The notes under the pieces: model-generated
The model's input: only the letters and a program-made list of their open reading frames with translations
Told to the model about the DNA's origin: nothing
The model's database searches: none
Program-made: the position numbers and the translations under genes
Shown: positions 16,714 to 25,961 of the stretch, one piece after another
Numbering within the stretch: the stretch's first letter is position 1
How the letters are laid out: every line of letters starts with the position of its first letter
Assembly (NCBI RefSeq): GCF_030542105.1
Contig: NZ_JAUOFB010000001.1
Span: forward strand, 372,001-436,000
DNA from: Hymenobacter sp. BT730
GTDB taxonomy: Bacteria > Bacteroidota > Bacteroidia > Cytophagales > Hymenobacteraceae
DNA length: 64,000 nucleotides
Direction of reading: 5' to 3'

Positions 16714-17769
16714 TCAGAAGGCCGGACAAGGAAGCAAGCGGTAATTTTTACGGCTGATACGGCGGCGAGCCGCTGCCAGCTTATCCACCTGCTCCAGCAC
16801 CAGTACAATTTCGTGAGCACCGCCCGCGCCCAGATTTCTACTGCCCAGCTCTACATCGTGACTATATCCTACGCGAAAGCCAGAGAGCTGCACGCCCGCT
16901 ACCACGGCCAGCACCGATGCCGGGCGCGGTGCCCCGGGCAGCGGAATGCCCCGGTACAGCAGGCCCATGGTGATGGGAGTAACAGTTCCGTACAACCCAA
17001 CCTCTGCCCGTTGCGACGCGCCCTGACGGGTATACGACACTGTAGGCGAAAGGCTGATTTCGCGGTAGGTCTGTTTAACGGTGGACTCTGAAAAAAAGTG
17101 CTTTACGCCGCCAGTAAATGTTGCGCGCATGGGCAGGCGCCCCTGGGCCTGATTTCCCAGATTGGGTTGATTGAGGTGATAAAGGGCTAAACCAGCCCAG
17201 CTCTGGCGGTTATAGAGCAATCCACCCACTCCCACGCTTAGGTAATGCACCGGGTCAAACGGCACCGGTTCGGCGCTGGGGCCGGTCAATAAACCGTCGT
17301 CGGAGAGCTGGTCGCCGAACACCAGGTTGCTGTAGCTGATGCGCTGGGAACCGTAGGTGAGCTGGGCGCCGGCGCTCAGGTGCACTTCCTCACTCAGGCG
17401 GGCATGGTAGGCATAGAGGGCGGCGGCTTCCAGGCGGGTGTAGCCTACGGCCCCCAGCCGGTCCATGTTCACGAGCAGGCCTACGGCGTTACGCTGCTTT
17501 TCGAAGCGGTAATCAGCGCCCAGGTGCGTGGTCTGGAAGGAACCCGCCAGGGAGGGGAACTGCTCCCGGTAAGCCAGGGAAACGCCGTAGTCGTGCTGTA
17601 GGCCCGTGAAAGCCGGGTTCAGATGCAGACGGGTGGCATAGGATTGGGAGAAGTACAGGTCCTGGGCCTGCGCTTGTTCCCCTGCGCCTAGCAGCAGTAG
17701 GCCCACGCCCAGCCCGACTGCCAAACGGCGTCCGGGAAAGCAGGGGCGTACCAATCGTTGAAAGCGCAT
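16714..17769 (-). CDS. PorP/SprF family type IX secretion-associated outer-membrane protein
   Basis: A 351-residue beta-barrel-like outer-membrane protein. The ATG at 17769 gives a basic N-terminus, a hydrophobic core and a signal cleavage after AQAQ. The mature start DLYFSQSYATRLHLNPAFTGL is the hallmark of the PorP/SprF family, whose members work with type IX secretion or hold surface adhesins. Regular alternating strands run to the end. It is upstream of gldJ (69-nt gap, same strand), an arrangement reminiscent of porP next to the FGE-fold lipoprotein porK. The core genes porL, porM and porN are absent here. Confidence 0.87.
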   Translation of the reverse strand: MRFQRLVRPCFPGRRLAVGLGVGLLLLGAGEQAQAQDLYFSQSYATRLHLNPAFTGLQHDYGVSLAYREQFPSLAGSFQTTHLGADYRFEKQRNAVGLLVNMDRLGAVGYTRLEAAALYAYHARLSEEVHLSAGAQLTYGSQRISYSNLVFGDQLSDDGLLTGPSAEPVPFDPVHYLSVGVGGLLYNRQSWAGLALYHLNQPNLGNQAQGRLPMRATFTGGVKHFFSESTVKQTYREISLSPTVSYTRQGASQRAEVGLYGTVTPITMGLLYRGIPLPGAPRPASVLAVVAGVQLSGFRVGYSHDVELGSRNLGAGGAHEIVLVLEQVDKLAAARRRISRKNYRLLPCPAF

Positions 17770-17934
17770 ACTGGGGGTGCTAAACGAGGCTGGCCCGCAA
17801 TTTGGTGCGAGACGAAGGCATCGAGGCCTCGAAAATGGCAAAATCCCGGCATCTTTACCGATATAGCTCTGGTGAGGTGCTGGCACCAAACCGGGCCTAA
17901 GGCGCGTTCTTCTTTTTTCTTCCCTCCTACCGTT

Positions 17935-20900
17935 ATGCGTAAGTTCCTGTTAGGTCTGCTGATTTTCGTGGTGGTGCTGGTGGCCGCTATTGCTCTGGCG
18001 CCGGTGCTGTTCAAAGACAAGCTCAAGCAAGTGCTGGATAAGCAGCTGGCTGAGCGGGTAGCCGCACGTGTGGAGTATCAGCCTGAAAATGTGAGCTTAA
18101 GCCTGCTGCGCTCCTTTCCGGACCTGGCTCTGAGTATTGATGAGCTGCGCATTATTGGGCAGGATTCTTTCGCCCGCGATACGCTGGCTTACCTGCCCTC
18201 CTTCCGGGTGGGGCTGGACTTGATGAGCGTGGTGCGCGGCGACGAAATCAAAATCAAATCGGTGCAGCTGGATGAGCCCGACATCAGTTTGCGGGTGCTG
18301 AAAAGCGGCCGCGCCAACTGGGATATTTTTATTTCCGACTCGGCGGCCGCTACCCAGGGCAAGGATACCAGCCAGGTGAAAGTGGCCATCAAAGGCTGGG
18401 AAATTAACAACGGCCACCTGCGCTACGAGGACCTGAGCATTCCGTTTGCCATGCAGGCCCGCCACGTAAATCACACTGGCTCCGGCGACTTCGCCCAGAA
18501 TATCTTCGATATGGACTCGAAGACTACGGCCGACGGCTTTACGATGAACTACGATGGGGTGAACTACCTCGAAAATACCAAGCTGGACGCCGCCGTGACC
18601 ATGGGCATGGACCTGGGCAAGTTCCTGTTCACCTTCAAGGAAAACCAGGTGCGCCTCAATGACTTCCCCTTCTCCTTCGCCGGTAAAGTGGGTCTGCCGA
18701 ATGACACAGACATCACCTACGACATGACCTTTAAAGCCCTGGAAACCGACTTCAAGAACATTCTGAGTCTGGTGCCGGGCGTGTTTACCGAGAAGTTCAA
18801 GGACATTCAGACCAGCGGTAAAATGGCCTTCAATGGCTATCTGAAAGGCGTGCAGAACGACGTGAAGATGCCCGGCTACGGCGTGAACCTGCAGGTAAAC
18901 AACGGCATGTTCAAGTATCCCGATCTGCCCCAGGCTGCCCGCAACATCAACGTGGATATGGTGGTGGACAACCCCTCCGGCTTCACCAACAATATGAAAG
19001 TGAACGTGAAGCAGTTTCACCTGGACCTGGGCACGAACCCGATTGACGGCAACGTGGCCATCGACGGGCTGGAGCCCATGAAGGTAGACGGCCGCGTGAA
19101 AGCCAACGTGGACCTGGCCGAAATGCTGAAAGTGTACCCTGTGAAAGATTTGCTGATGCGCGGCAAGCTGTTCGTAGATGGTACGGCCAAAGGCATCTAC
19201 TCCAAAACCCAGATGCCCGTGGTACAGGCCAAGTTGAACCTGACCAACGGCTACGTGAAGAGCAAGCAGTTCCCGGCTCCCATCGAAAACCTGACGCTGA
19301 ATGGCACCGTGGTCAACGCCACCGGCCAGCCCAACGACACGCGCATCAACATTCCCCAGTTTAAAATGCTGCTGGATGGCGAGCCGCTGGAAGGCCGCAT
19401 TGCCCTGCAGAACATCGACAAGCCCCTGTTCGACACCGATGTGCGTGGCACCGTGGACCTGACCAAGCTCACCAAAATATTCCCGCTGGAAGGCATGACC
19501 GTGACCGGCCGCCTGAACGGCAACGTAGCCGCCAAAGGCAGCATGGCCGATGTGGAAGCCGAGCGGTACCAGAATGTGGTAGCCTCGGGCACCGTGAATG
19601 CCAACAACGTCACCTACAAGAGCAAAGACCTGCCCCAGGGCGTGAAAATCAGCCGCGCCACGGCCACCTTCAACAACAACCAGATTGTGTTGAAAGACAT
19701 GCAGGGCTTTGTCGGCACCTCGGATATTGCCGCTTCGGGCGTTATCAGCAACTATTTGGGCTACCTGTTCACGCCGGGCCAGTCCCTGAAAGGCAACCTG
19801 ACGGTGAACAGCCGCCGCTTTAATGTGAACGAGTGGATGGTGGACGAGGTAACGGCCAAGCCCACTACAGGCGCCGTAGCGGCCACCAAATCCCCCGCCA
19901 CCGCTACCAAGGCCGATGGCGTGCTGCAGATTCCCAAGTTCTTCGACCTGACGCTGAACACCAATGTGGGCACCATTGTGTACGATAACCTGAAGCTGGA
20001 AAATGCTAAAGGCACCGTAACCGTGCGCGACGAAGCCGTGCGCCTGAACGGTCTTACCTTCAATACCCTGGGCGGTGCCTTTGCTACCAACGGCAGCTAC
20101 AGCAGCAAAAACCTGGCGCATCCCAAGTTCGATTTCGGCCTGAACATCAAGAACCTGAACTTCCAGAATGCTTTCCAGGCATTTACCTCCATCAAGAAGT
20201 TTGTGCCCCTGGCCCAGCAGATTGAAGGTATTTTCTCCACCAACTTCAACGTGAGCGGGGAAATGGGACAGGATATGATGCCGGTTTACAGCTCGCTCAC
20301 AGGCAAGGGTGTGTTCGAAATTATTCGGGCCGCCTTGGGCAACTCGCCGGTGATGAATAAAATCAGCGCCCTTACCCAGCTGCAGGAGCTCAAGAAGTTT
20401 GCCGTCGAAAACAAAGATGTGGCGGCCGAAATGCTCAACGGTAACTTCATTGTGAAACCCTTCGATTTCAACGTGGGGCAGATGAAGCTCACGGTGGGTG
20501 GCTCTAGCAACGTAGATGGTAACTTAGAGTACGTAACGGCTATTGATGTGCCCACAGGCAAACTGGGTAATCAGCTCAACAGCAAGCTCACTCAGCTCAC
20601 GGGCGTGCAGGACATCAAAGGCACGGAACGGGTAACCTTGGGCATCAAGATAGGTGGCTCCATGGCCGACCCCAAAGTGGCCCTGAGCAGCGGCAGCGTG
20701 AAAGGCCAGGCCAAAGACATAGCCAAAAGCTTGGTGACCAGTGTAGTGGAATCGAAGGTGAGTGACGCCAAAAACAAGCTGCTGGCCAAAGCCGGCCTGC
20801 AGCAGGACAGCGTGAAGCGCAGCCTGGCCGACCAAAAGCAAGCGGTGGAAGACCGCGCCCGGCTGGAAATAGAGAAAAAGCGCTTAGAAACCGAAGCCCG

Positions 20901-21009
20901 GCTGAAAACCCAGGCCAAAGAAAAGCTGGGCAATATCCTGTTTGGTAAGCCCAAAGCGGTGCCCACGCCTGCCCCCGAGCCCGCTAAAGCGGATACTACC
21001 AAGTCATAG
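17935..21009 (+). CDS. AsmA-like family protein
   Basis: A 1024-residue envelope protein of the AsmA/YhdP/TamB-like class. The ATG at 17935 starts a short cytoplasmic tip and one membrane helix (LLGLLIFVVVLVAAIALAPVLF), followed by VEYQPENVSLSLLRSFPDLALSIDEL, a typical AsmA N-terminal segment. A very long beta-rich periplasmic region follows. It has AsmA-type C-terminal text (GKGVFEIIRAALGNSPVMNKISAL at about 845-870) and ends in a charged helical tail (DQKQAVEDRARLEIEKKR) and a Pro/Ala-rich tip. Family members are believed to bridge the periplasm and carry phospholipids to the outer membrane. It is divergent from the PorP/SprF gene. Confidence 0.88.
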   Translation: MRKFLLGLLIFVVVLVAAIALAPVLFKDKLKQVLDKQLAERVAARVEYQPENVSLSLLRSFPDLALSIDELRIIGQDSFARDTLAYLPSFRVGLDLMSVVRGDEIKIKSVQLDEPDISLRVLKSGRANWDIFISDSAAATQGKDTSQVKVAIKGWEINNGHLRYEDLSIPFAMQARHVNHTGSGDFAQNIFDMDSKTTADGFTMNYDGVNYLENTKLDAAVTMGMDLGKFLFTFKENQVRLNDFPFSFAGKVGLPNDTDITYDMTFKALETDFKNILSLVPGVFTEKFKDIQTSGKMAFNGYLKGVQNDVKMPGYGVNLQVNNGMFKYPDLPQAARNINVDMVVDNPSGFTNNMKVNVKQFHLDLGTNPIDGNVAIDGLEPMKVDGRVKANVDLAEMLKVYPVKDLLMRGKLFVDGTAKGIYSKTQMPVVQAKLNLTNGYVKSKQFPAPIENLTLNGTVVNATGQPNDTRINIPQFKMLLDGEPLEGRIALQNIDKPLFDTDVRGTVDLTKLTKIFPLEGMTVTGRLNGNVAAKGSMADVEAERYQNVVASGTVNANNVTYKSKDLPQGVKISRATATFNNNQIVLKDMQGFVGTSDIAASGVISNYLGYLFTPGQSLKGNLTVNSRRFNVNEWMVDEVTAKPTTGAVAATKSPATATKADGVLQIPKFFDLTLNTNVGTIVYDNLKLENAKGTVTVRDEAVRLNGLTFNTLGGAFATNGSYSSKNLAHPKFDFGLNIKNLNFQNAFQAFTSIKKFVPLAQQIEGIFSTNFNVSGEMGQDMMPVYSSLTGKGVFEIIRAALGNSPVMNKISALTQLQELKKFAVENKDVAAEMLNGNFIVKPFDFNVGQMKLTVGGSSNVDGNLEYVTAIDVPTGKLGNQLNSKLTQLTGVQDIKGTERVTLGIKIGGSMADPKVALSSGSVKGQAKDIAKSLVTSVVESKVSDAKNKLLAKAGLQQDSVKRSLADQKQAVEDRARLEIEKKRLETEARLKTQAKEKLGNILFGKPKAVPTPAPEPAKADTTKS

Positions 21010-21143
21010 GATGAAGGAAAGAGCAATATAATTTTGCGTAGGAACGTTTCCGGTCAATATGCGGTATAATACTTGCTCTTGGCCGATGAGGTACTGGCTT
21101 TTGAGCAGAGTACCGTAGCTTTCCCTTCCTGCTAACTTCTTAT

Positions 21144-21941
21144 ATGAAAATTTTCCGACTGATTCCGCTGGCTCTGGCCGGCGCGCTGGCACTGTCCGGC
21201 TGTGCAAATGACTCTGATAACACCCCGGCTGTAGCTCAGATGCGCGTGCTGCTGGTCGATGCTCCCGGCGACTATAAAGCCGTGAACATCGACCTGAAAA
21301 ACGTGCAGGTGAATGTAACCGGAACTACTGGCGAGGATGGCTGGCAAACCCTGGACCAGGTAGGAGTTGCTCGCTATAACCTGCTGGACTATGTAAATGG
21401 CCGTGCCGCCGTTATTGCTGGTAGCACGTTCCCGGCCGGGCACATTGAGCAGATTCGTCTGGTGCTGGGCGAGAACAATACCCTGACGCTGAAAGACGGC
21501 ACCGTAGTAGCTCTGAAAACCCCCAGCGGCCAGACTTCTGGCCTGAAGGTGAAACTGAATACGGATCTGGAAGAAGGCGTTACCTACAACATTGTCCTCG
21601 ACTTTGACGTGGCCAAGTCCATTGTAGAGCGTGGCAATGGCGAGTACAACCTCAAGCCGGTTATCCGGGCAGTAGCCTTGGCCTCGGCCGGTGCTATCCG
21701 GGGAACGGTAGATCCAGCTGCGGCGCATCCGCAGGTGTTGGCTATCCGCACGGCCGGTGGCGCAGCTGATACTCTAAGCACCTACCCCGATAATGGTGGT
21801 GGCTTCCTGATTCCCGGCGTATCAGCCGGCACCTACCGCGTAGAGTTTAAAACCTCGGCACCCTACAGCAATGCTGAGAAAGCCGACGTAGTGGTAACCA
21901 ATGACCATACTACTGACTTGGGTATCATCACCCTGAACTAA
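21144..21941 (+). CDS. DUF4382 domain lipoprotein
   Basis: A 265-residue lipoprotein with signal peptide and lipobox ALSGC (Cys20). Residues ~32-180 form a DUF4382 domain: MRVLLVDAPGDYKAVNIDLKNVQV, then DQVGVARYNLLDYVNG, then LVLGENNTLTLKDG. The C-terminal ~80 residues (AGAIRGTVDPA...GTYRVEFKT) are a carboxypeptidase-regulatory-like beta sandwich. Both parts are frequent in Bacteroidota surface lipoproteins of unknown function. It is followed by a strong bidirectional terminator and stands alone as a transcript. Confidence 0.88.
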   Translation: MKIFRLIPLALAGALALSGCANDSDNTPAVAQMRVLLVDAPGDYKAVNIDLKNVQVNVTGTTGEDGWQTLDQVGVARYNLLDYVNGRAAVIAGSTFPAGHIEQIRLVLGENNTLTLKDGTVVALKTPSGQTSGLKVKLNTDLEEGVTYNIVLDFDVAKSIVERGNGEYNLKPVIRAVALASAGAIRGTVDPAAAHPQVLAIRTAGGAADTLSTYPDNGGGFLIPGVSAGTYRVEFKTSAPYSNAEKADVVVTNDHTTDLGIITLN

Positions 21942-21955
21942 TCCGGATTTGTTAT

Positions 21956-21992
21956 AAAAAAAGCCCGCTGCGCAGTGCAGCGGGCTTTTTTT
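21956..21992. terminator. Bidirectional terminator between DUF4382 and DinB genes
   Basis: Seven A (21956-21962), GCCCGCTGC (21963-21971), a 5-nt loop, GCAGCGGGC (21977-21985) and seven T (21986-21992). It is symmetric and serves both convergent genes. Confidence 0.95.
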
Positions 21993-22010
21993 ATGGCTGG
22001 TAGGAAGAGT

Positions 22011-22508
22011 TTACAAGCTGAGGGTGGGCTGGCCAGCGGCCGTCAGTTCGCGGCAATAGGTAATAAAATCAGTGTTGATGGGCTCCAGCCCATTTTCGCG
22101 CAGGCGCAGGGCCACTTGGGCGCGGTGATAGTTGGCATGTACCGGCACATGGGTAAAAATGTCTGATACCTGGCTGACGTAAGATTCGCCCGCGGAGTTG
22201 GTATAAGCAATCTGTCGGTTCATCTCCGGCTCGTCAGCTTTGCTGATCAGCTGCTGCAGGTGTTTGGAGGTCTGCTGGTGCAGCGCGTGGCACTGAGCCA
22301 AGGTATGCTCCTGCCAGACTGTAACGGGGCTTTTGGTGGCCGTCAGCCGGCCAATCCAGATGGCCTGGGCGTTGAGCACGTGACTGAACAGACGCAGGCA
22401 CACGGCCGGGATTTCCTGTCCGGAGGCTTCAATTTCGTCTAAACGGCGCAGCAGCGTATCATTGGCCCACACGTTGTAGGCCGCCAGTTTTTCTATGGTA
22501 CTTATCAT
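22011..22508 (-). CDS. DinB family putative metal-dependent protein
   Basis: A 165-residue four-helix bundle of the DinB/YfiT-like superfamily. The presumed metal ligands are H43 (in LFSHVLNAQAIWIGRL), H124 and H128 (in HVPVHANYHRAQV), the typical spacing. Relatives act as thiol-dependent transferases or damage-response proteins, but most are uncharacterised. The start ATG 22508 gives the usual short N-terminal helix (YNVWANDTLLRRL). It is single, convergent with the DUF4382 gene, and its substrate is unknown. Confidence 0.88.
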   Translation of the reverse strand: MISTIEKLAAYNVWANDTLLRRLDEIEASGQEIPAVCLRLFSHVLNAQAIWIGRLTATKSPVTVWQEHTLAQCHALHQQTSKHLQQLISKADEPEMNRQIAYTNSAGESYVSQVSDIFTHVPVHANYHRAQVALRLRENGLEPINTDFITYCRELTAAGQPTLSL

Positions 22509-22601
22509 GCAGGTAATTTGTAGGCAAAGGCAGAGAAAGCAGCAGTTGCCGCTCTGGTAGCCGGGTTGAGCGCCTAGGCTACCAGAGGGAGCTGCGTAGG
22601 G

Positions 22602-23072
22602 TTAGCGCGCATCTTCCCAAACCAGCTTCTCATTGGTTCGGTTTTTTTCAAAATCGGGGCAGCGGCCGTCGCCGCGGCCAGTGATGCCCCCGTCGGGCTG
22701 GCAAATTACTTTGCCTTTGGCATCGTAAAGGGTGGTAAACTGGTCGCAGCAGGGGGCGCTTTGGTAATAAACCGTCTGGCCGTTAAATGTGTAGCTTAGA
22801 ATTCGGGCCCGGGGGTTCTGGGGCTTGTCGGCCTGCAGGGCGCTGATTTTCTTTTGCAGCCAGGCTGGGCGTGCCGTGGTGTCGAAACTCACGGTTGCAG
22901 CGTCGGGTTTGGGTTCAGTGGTAGGATTGGCCACTGGGGCTGGCGTGGAAGACCCATAAACCGGGCCAGCTGTATCATCGGTGGGCGTGGTTACGGCCAC
23001 CTTGCGCTGACACGCGCTGGTGCTGAGCAGCGTAGCCGCGAACAAAGGAGCAAAAGAGAAAAGAAGACGCAT
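22602..23072 (-). CDS. DUF6970-like lipoprotein
   Basis: A 156-residue exported lipoprotein: the N-terminal hydrophobic stretch ends at a lipobox-like STSAC (Cys21). A low-complexity linker rich in Thr/Pro/Ala follows to about residue 65. The folded C-terminal part has a PAWLQKKISAL helix and the segment PCCDQFTTLYDAKGKVICQP followed by DGGITGRGDGRCPDF, which I recognise as DUF6970-type. The three or four cysteines suggest disulfides in the periplasm. The function is unknown. The neighbours are unrelated. Confidence 0.8.
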   Translation of the reverse strand: MRLLFSFAPLFAATLLSTSACQRKVAVTTPTDDTAGPVYGSSTPAPVANPTTEPKPDAATVSFDTTARPAWLQKKISALQADKPQNPRARILSYTFNGQTVYYQSAPCCDQFTTLYDAKGKVICQPDGGITGRGDGRCPDFEKNRTNEKLVWEDAR

Positions 23073-23187
23073 AGCAGACAGGAATAAGGGCGCGAAAGTA
23101 ACAGGCAGATTGCAAAGACAAGGCCACTGGCGTCCGGAATACTGCTTACGCTGCCAAGGCCCGCCTAGTTCTCAAGTCATACCCGGG

Positions 23188-23583
23188 TTAGAAGCCCACC
23201 CATAAAGCCCACAGCCGGGGGCCAAAAATAAGTCCTCCCACTACCAATGCCCCCAGCGCTACCACGAGCACGGCACCCGCTGCAATATCCTTGGCGCGAC
23301 CTGCCAACGGGTGATACTGGGGCGACACTAAGTCAACAATAGCCTCTACGGCGGTATTCAGTAACTCGGCACTCCAAACAGCGCCTACGGCCAGCGCTAC
23401 CAGGGCCCACTCCCACCGTGCCAGGTGGAAGTAAAAACCTAAGGCCACCACGGCGACGGTAGCTCCCGCATGAAACTGCAGATGCAACTCCGTGGCCAGA
23501 GCCATGCGCACCCCCCGAAAGGCATGGCCAAAGCTGGCGGCACGCTGCCGCACAGCCCGAAAACGCTGCGGCCGACTAGCCAC
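23188..23583 (-). CDS. dgkA: Diacylglycerol/undecaprenol kinase family membrane protein
   Basis: A 131-residue integral membrane lipid kinase of the DgkA family, which phosphorylates diacylglycerol or undecaprenol using ATP. Three membrane helices are visible (about residues 45-60, 58-75 and 100-122). The catalytic and metal-binding motif ELLNTAVEAIVDL is near residues 70-82. The start is a GTG at 23583, overlapping the end of the upstream acetyltransferase gene by 8 nt, so the two are translationally coupled. Specificity (diacylglycerol or undecaprenol) cannot be decided from sequence. Confidence 0.87.
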   Translation of the reverse strand: MASRPQRFRAVRQRAASFGHAFRGVRMALATELHLQFHAGATVAVVALGFYFHLARWEWALVALAVGAVWSAELLNTAVEAIVDLVSPQYHPLAGRAKDIAAGAVLVVALGALVVGGLIFGPRLWALWVGF

Positions 23584-24172
23584 GGGCGTCGAACTCCTGA
23601 AAAACCGTCATACGCAGTGTATCCCACTCCGCTTTCAGAATGCTGAAGTACACGGAGTCACGGCGGCGGCCGCCTTGCGTTATCATATGGCTGCGCAAAA
23701 TCCCTTCTTCTGTGGCTCCCATGCGGCGCATCGCCTCGCGGGACTTCCAGTTCAGCGCATCAGTTTTTAACTCTACCCGTTCACAGCCTAATTCCCCAAA
23801 AGCATATTTCAGCAGCAGGTGTTTGGCAGCACGGTTGAGGCCGGTGCGCTGGTAGTCAGCTCCTAACCATGTCCAGCCAATCTCCAGGCGTTGGTCGAGT
23901 AGAGCAAGGTTGCCGTAGCTGGTGCTGCCTACCACCCGGCCGCTTTGCTTATCTATAATGGCAAAGGGGTAGCGCACACCTTTTTTTCGGTCGCGCAAGG
24001 CTTTGGTCAGGTAGCTGGCCAGCCCAACCGCGTCGCCGGGGTTCGGGTCCACCGTAAAGCGCCAGATTTCCGGGTCGAAAATAACGGCTTTCAGGTCCTC
24101 GAAATCCGTCAGCTCCAGAGGACGGAGCCGCACCCGGTCGTTTTCGAGGGTAATACAGCGCGTAAAATCCAT
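23576..24172 (-). CDS. GNAT family N-acetyltransferase (RimJ/RimL-like)
   Basis: A 198-residue acetyl-CoA-dependent acetyltransferase. The N-terminal strand set (VRLRPLELTDFEDLKAV) and the Q/R-x-x-G-x-G/A-like acetyl-CoA loop, here in YQRTGLNRAAKHLLLKYAFGELGCERVELKTDALN, match RimJ/RimL-type GNATs, some of which modify protein N-termini or small molecules. The substrate is unknown. The start ATG 24172 is well supported. Its stop overlaps the diacylglycerol-kinase-like start by 8 nt. Confidence 0.88.
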   Translation of the reverse strand: MDFTRCITLENDRVRLRPLELTDFEDLKAVIFDPEIWRFTVDPNPGDAVGLASYLTKALRDRKKGVRYPFAIIDKQSGRVVGSTSYGNLALLDQRLEIGWTWLGADYQRTGLNRAAKHLLLKYAFGELGCERVELKTDALNWKSREAMRRMGATEEGILRSHMITQGGRRRDSVYFSILKAEWDTLRMTVFQEFDARG

Positions 24173-24209
24173 GAGGTATGGGAATGAGAAGGCAAAGATG
24201 CCGGGAAAA

Positions 24210-24250
24210 ATGAAAAGCCGCTACCCTGGTTGGGAGTAGCGGCTTTTCAG
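24210..24250 (-). terminator. Terminator of fumC
   Basis: GAAAAGCCGCTAC (24212-24224) and GTAGCGGCTTTTC (24236-24248) form a 13-bp stem with an 11-nt loop. On the minus strand it is followed by ATTTTTCC. It lies just after the fumC stop. Confidence 0.85.
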
Positions 24251-24301
24251 GAGACTAGGAAGTCATGCAGAGGCACAACCGAAGCATGATGTCCTAAATG
24301 C

Positions 24302-25708
24302 TTACTTCTGAATCTCGCCTACCATGTCTTCGGGCTTCAGCCATTCATTAAACTGCTCCTCGGTGAGGTAGCCTAGCTGCAGGGCTGTTTCCTTGAGGGT
24401 AGAGCCGTTTTTGTGAGCGGTCTGGGCAATTTCAGCTGCCTTGTAGTAGCCAATGTGCGGGTTCAGAGCCGTTACCAGCATCAAAGATGAATCCACGTGC
24501 TTCTTAATGTTGGCTTCCAGCGGTTCTATCCCGGTGGCGCACTTGTCGTTGAACGACACGCATACGTCACCAATCAAGCGGGCCGAGTGCAGGAAGTTGT
24601 AGATCATCATGGGCTTAAACACGTTCAGCTCGAAGTGGCCGTTCATGCCTCCAATGTTGATGGCTACGTCATTGCCCATTACCTGCGCGGCTACCATGGT
24701 CATAGCCTCACACTGAGTGGGGTTCACTTTGCCGGGCATAATGCTGGAGCCGGGCTCGTTGTCAGGAATGTGTAGCTCGCCAATGCCGGCACGCGGCCCT
24801 GAGGCCAGTAGGCGGATGTCATTGGCAATCTTCATCAGCGAAGCGGCTACTGTTTTCAGTGCGCCATGGGCTTCCACAATAGCGTCGTGCGCGGCCAGAG
24901 CCTCAAACTTGTTTTCGGCCGTGATGAAAGGCAGGCCGGTAAGGTCCGCAATGTGTTTAGCCACGTTCTCCGAGTAGCCGGGAGGCGTGTTGATGCCGGT
25001 ACCTACGGCCGTGCCGCCCAGCGCCAGCTCGGAAAGGTGCGCCAGCGTATTCTTGATGGCGCGCAGGCCATGGTCGAGCTGCGACACGTAGCCCGAAAAC
25101 TCCTGCCCTACCGTGAGCGGCGTAGCGTCCATCAGGTGGGTGCGGCCGATTTTCACGATGTGCATGTACTGCGCTGACTTTGCTTTCAGCGTGTCGCGCA
25201 GCTTCTCAATACCGGGGATGGTTACTTCCACCAGAATCTTGTAGGCCGCAATGTGCATGGCCGTAGGGAAGGTGTCGTTGGAGCTTTGTGACTTGTTTAC
25301 GTCGTCATTGGGCGCCAGGAACTTCTTCTCATCCAGGAGGTGGCCGCCGTTGAGCACGTGGCCACGGTAGGCAATTACCTCATTGACGTTCATGTTGCTC
25401 TGCGTGCCTGAGCCGGTTTGCCACACCACCAGCGGAAACTCCTTATCCAGCTTGCCTTCCAGAATTTCATCGGCCACGCGGCCAATTAACTCAGCTTTTT
25501 CGGCGGTCAGAATACCAGCGTCGCGGTTGGTAAGGGCGGCGGCTTTCTTCAGGTAAGCAAAGGCACGGATAATTTCCTTGGGCATCCGGTTGATGTCCTG
25601 GGCAATCTGGAAGTTGTCGATGGAGCGCTGGGTTTGGGCGCCGTAGTAGGCGTCCTGCGGCACCTGCACGGTGCCCATGGTGTCTTTCTCCTGGCGGAAC
25701 TGGGTCAT
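24302..25708 (-). CDS. fumC: Class II fumarate hydratase
   Basis: A 468-residue tetrameric fumarase catalysing fumarate + water to malate in the TCA cycle. The ATG at 25708 gives the normal start ([17 protein letters not shown]). Signatures are [18 protein letters not shown] in the [10 protein letters not shown] context, [17 protein letters not shown] and the loop [13 protein letters not shown] holding the catalytic serine. Length matches the class II family. A candidate promoter lies about 100 nt upstream. Transcription ends at the 24210-24250 hairpin. Confidence 0.96.
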   Translation of the reverse strand: MTQFRQEKDTMGTVQVPQDAYYGAQTQRSIDNFQIAQDINRMPKEIIRAFAYLKKAAALTNRDAGILTAEKAELIGRVADEILEGKLDKEFPLVVWQTGSGTQSNMNVNEVIAYRGHVLNGGHLLDEKKFLAPNDDVNKSQSSNDTFPTAMHIAAYKILVEVTIPGIEKLRDTLKAKSAQYMHIVKIGRTHLMDATPLTVGQEFSGYVSQLDHGLRAIKNTLAHLSELALGGTAVGTGINTPPGYSENVAKHIADLTGLPFITAENKFEALAAHDAIVEAHGALKTVAASLMKIANDIRLLASGPRAGIGELHIPDNEPGSSIMPGKVNPTQCEAMTMVAAQVMGNDVAINIGGMNGHFELNVFKPMMIYNFLHSARLIGDVCVSFNDKCATGIEPLEANIKKHVDSSLMLVTALNPHIGYYKAAEIAQTAHKNGSTLKETALQLGYLTEEQFNEWLKPEDMVGEIQK

Positions 25709-25807
25709 AACGCTATGGGGTGAGAAGGAAATGAGATAACAGAGAACAGGCCAGCCAGCCGAAAAGCAGCGCATGGGGATGCGTAGCACGGTAGGGTAGC
25801 TGCGCGG

Positions 25808-25815
25808 CAAAAGTA
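25808..25815 (-). promoter_or_regulatory. Possible -7 box for fumC
   Basis: On the minus strand it reads TACTTTTG, matching TAnnTTTG. No clean TTG is present at the -33 distance. The implied leader is about 95 nt. Confidence 0.3.
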
Positions 25816-25961
25816 CACAACGCCCGGGAGCCCAGGGCGCTCTGCCGCGAAAACTCTGTTGGCTGCCGTAGCGGCCGGATAACAGCCGGTAGCCGGGAGG
25901 CTGCGTACACAGAAATCCTGCTACGTGCTACTCTCCTGTCACTTCTACTTTGTTCAGCGCT

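Noticed and set aside
18097-20121. A 674-codon open frame on the minus strand inside the AsmA-like gene
   Set aside because: It is a codon-phase shadow: rich in His, Gln, Val and Gly with no recognisable domain, and the plus-strand AsmA protein has clear family text.
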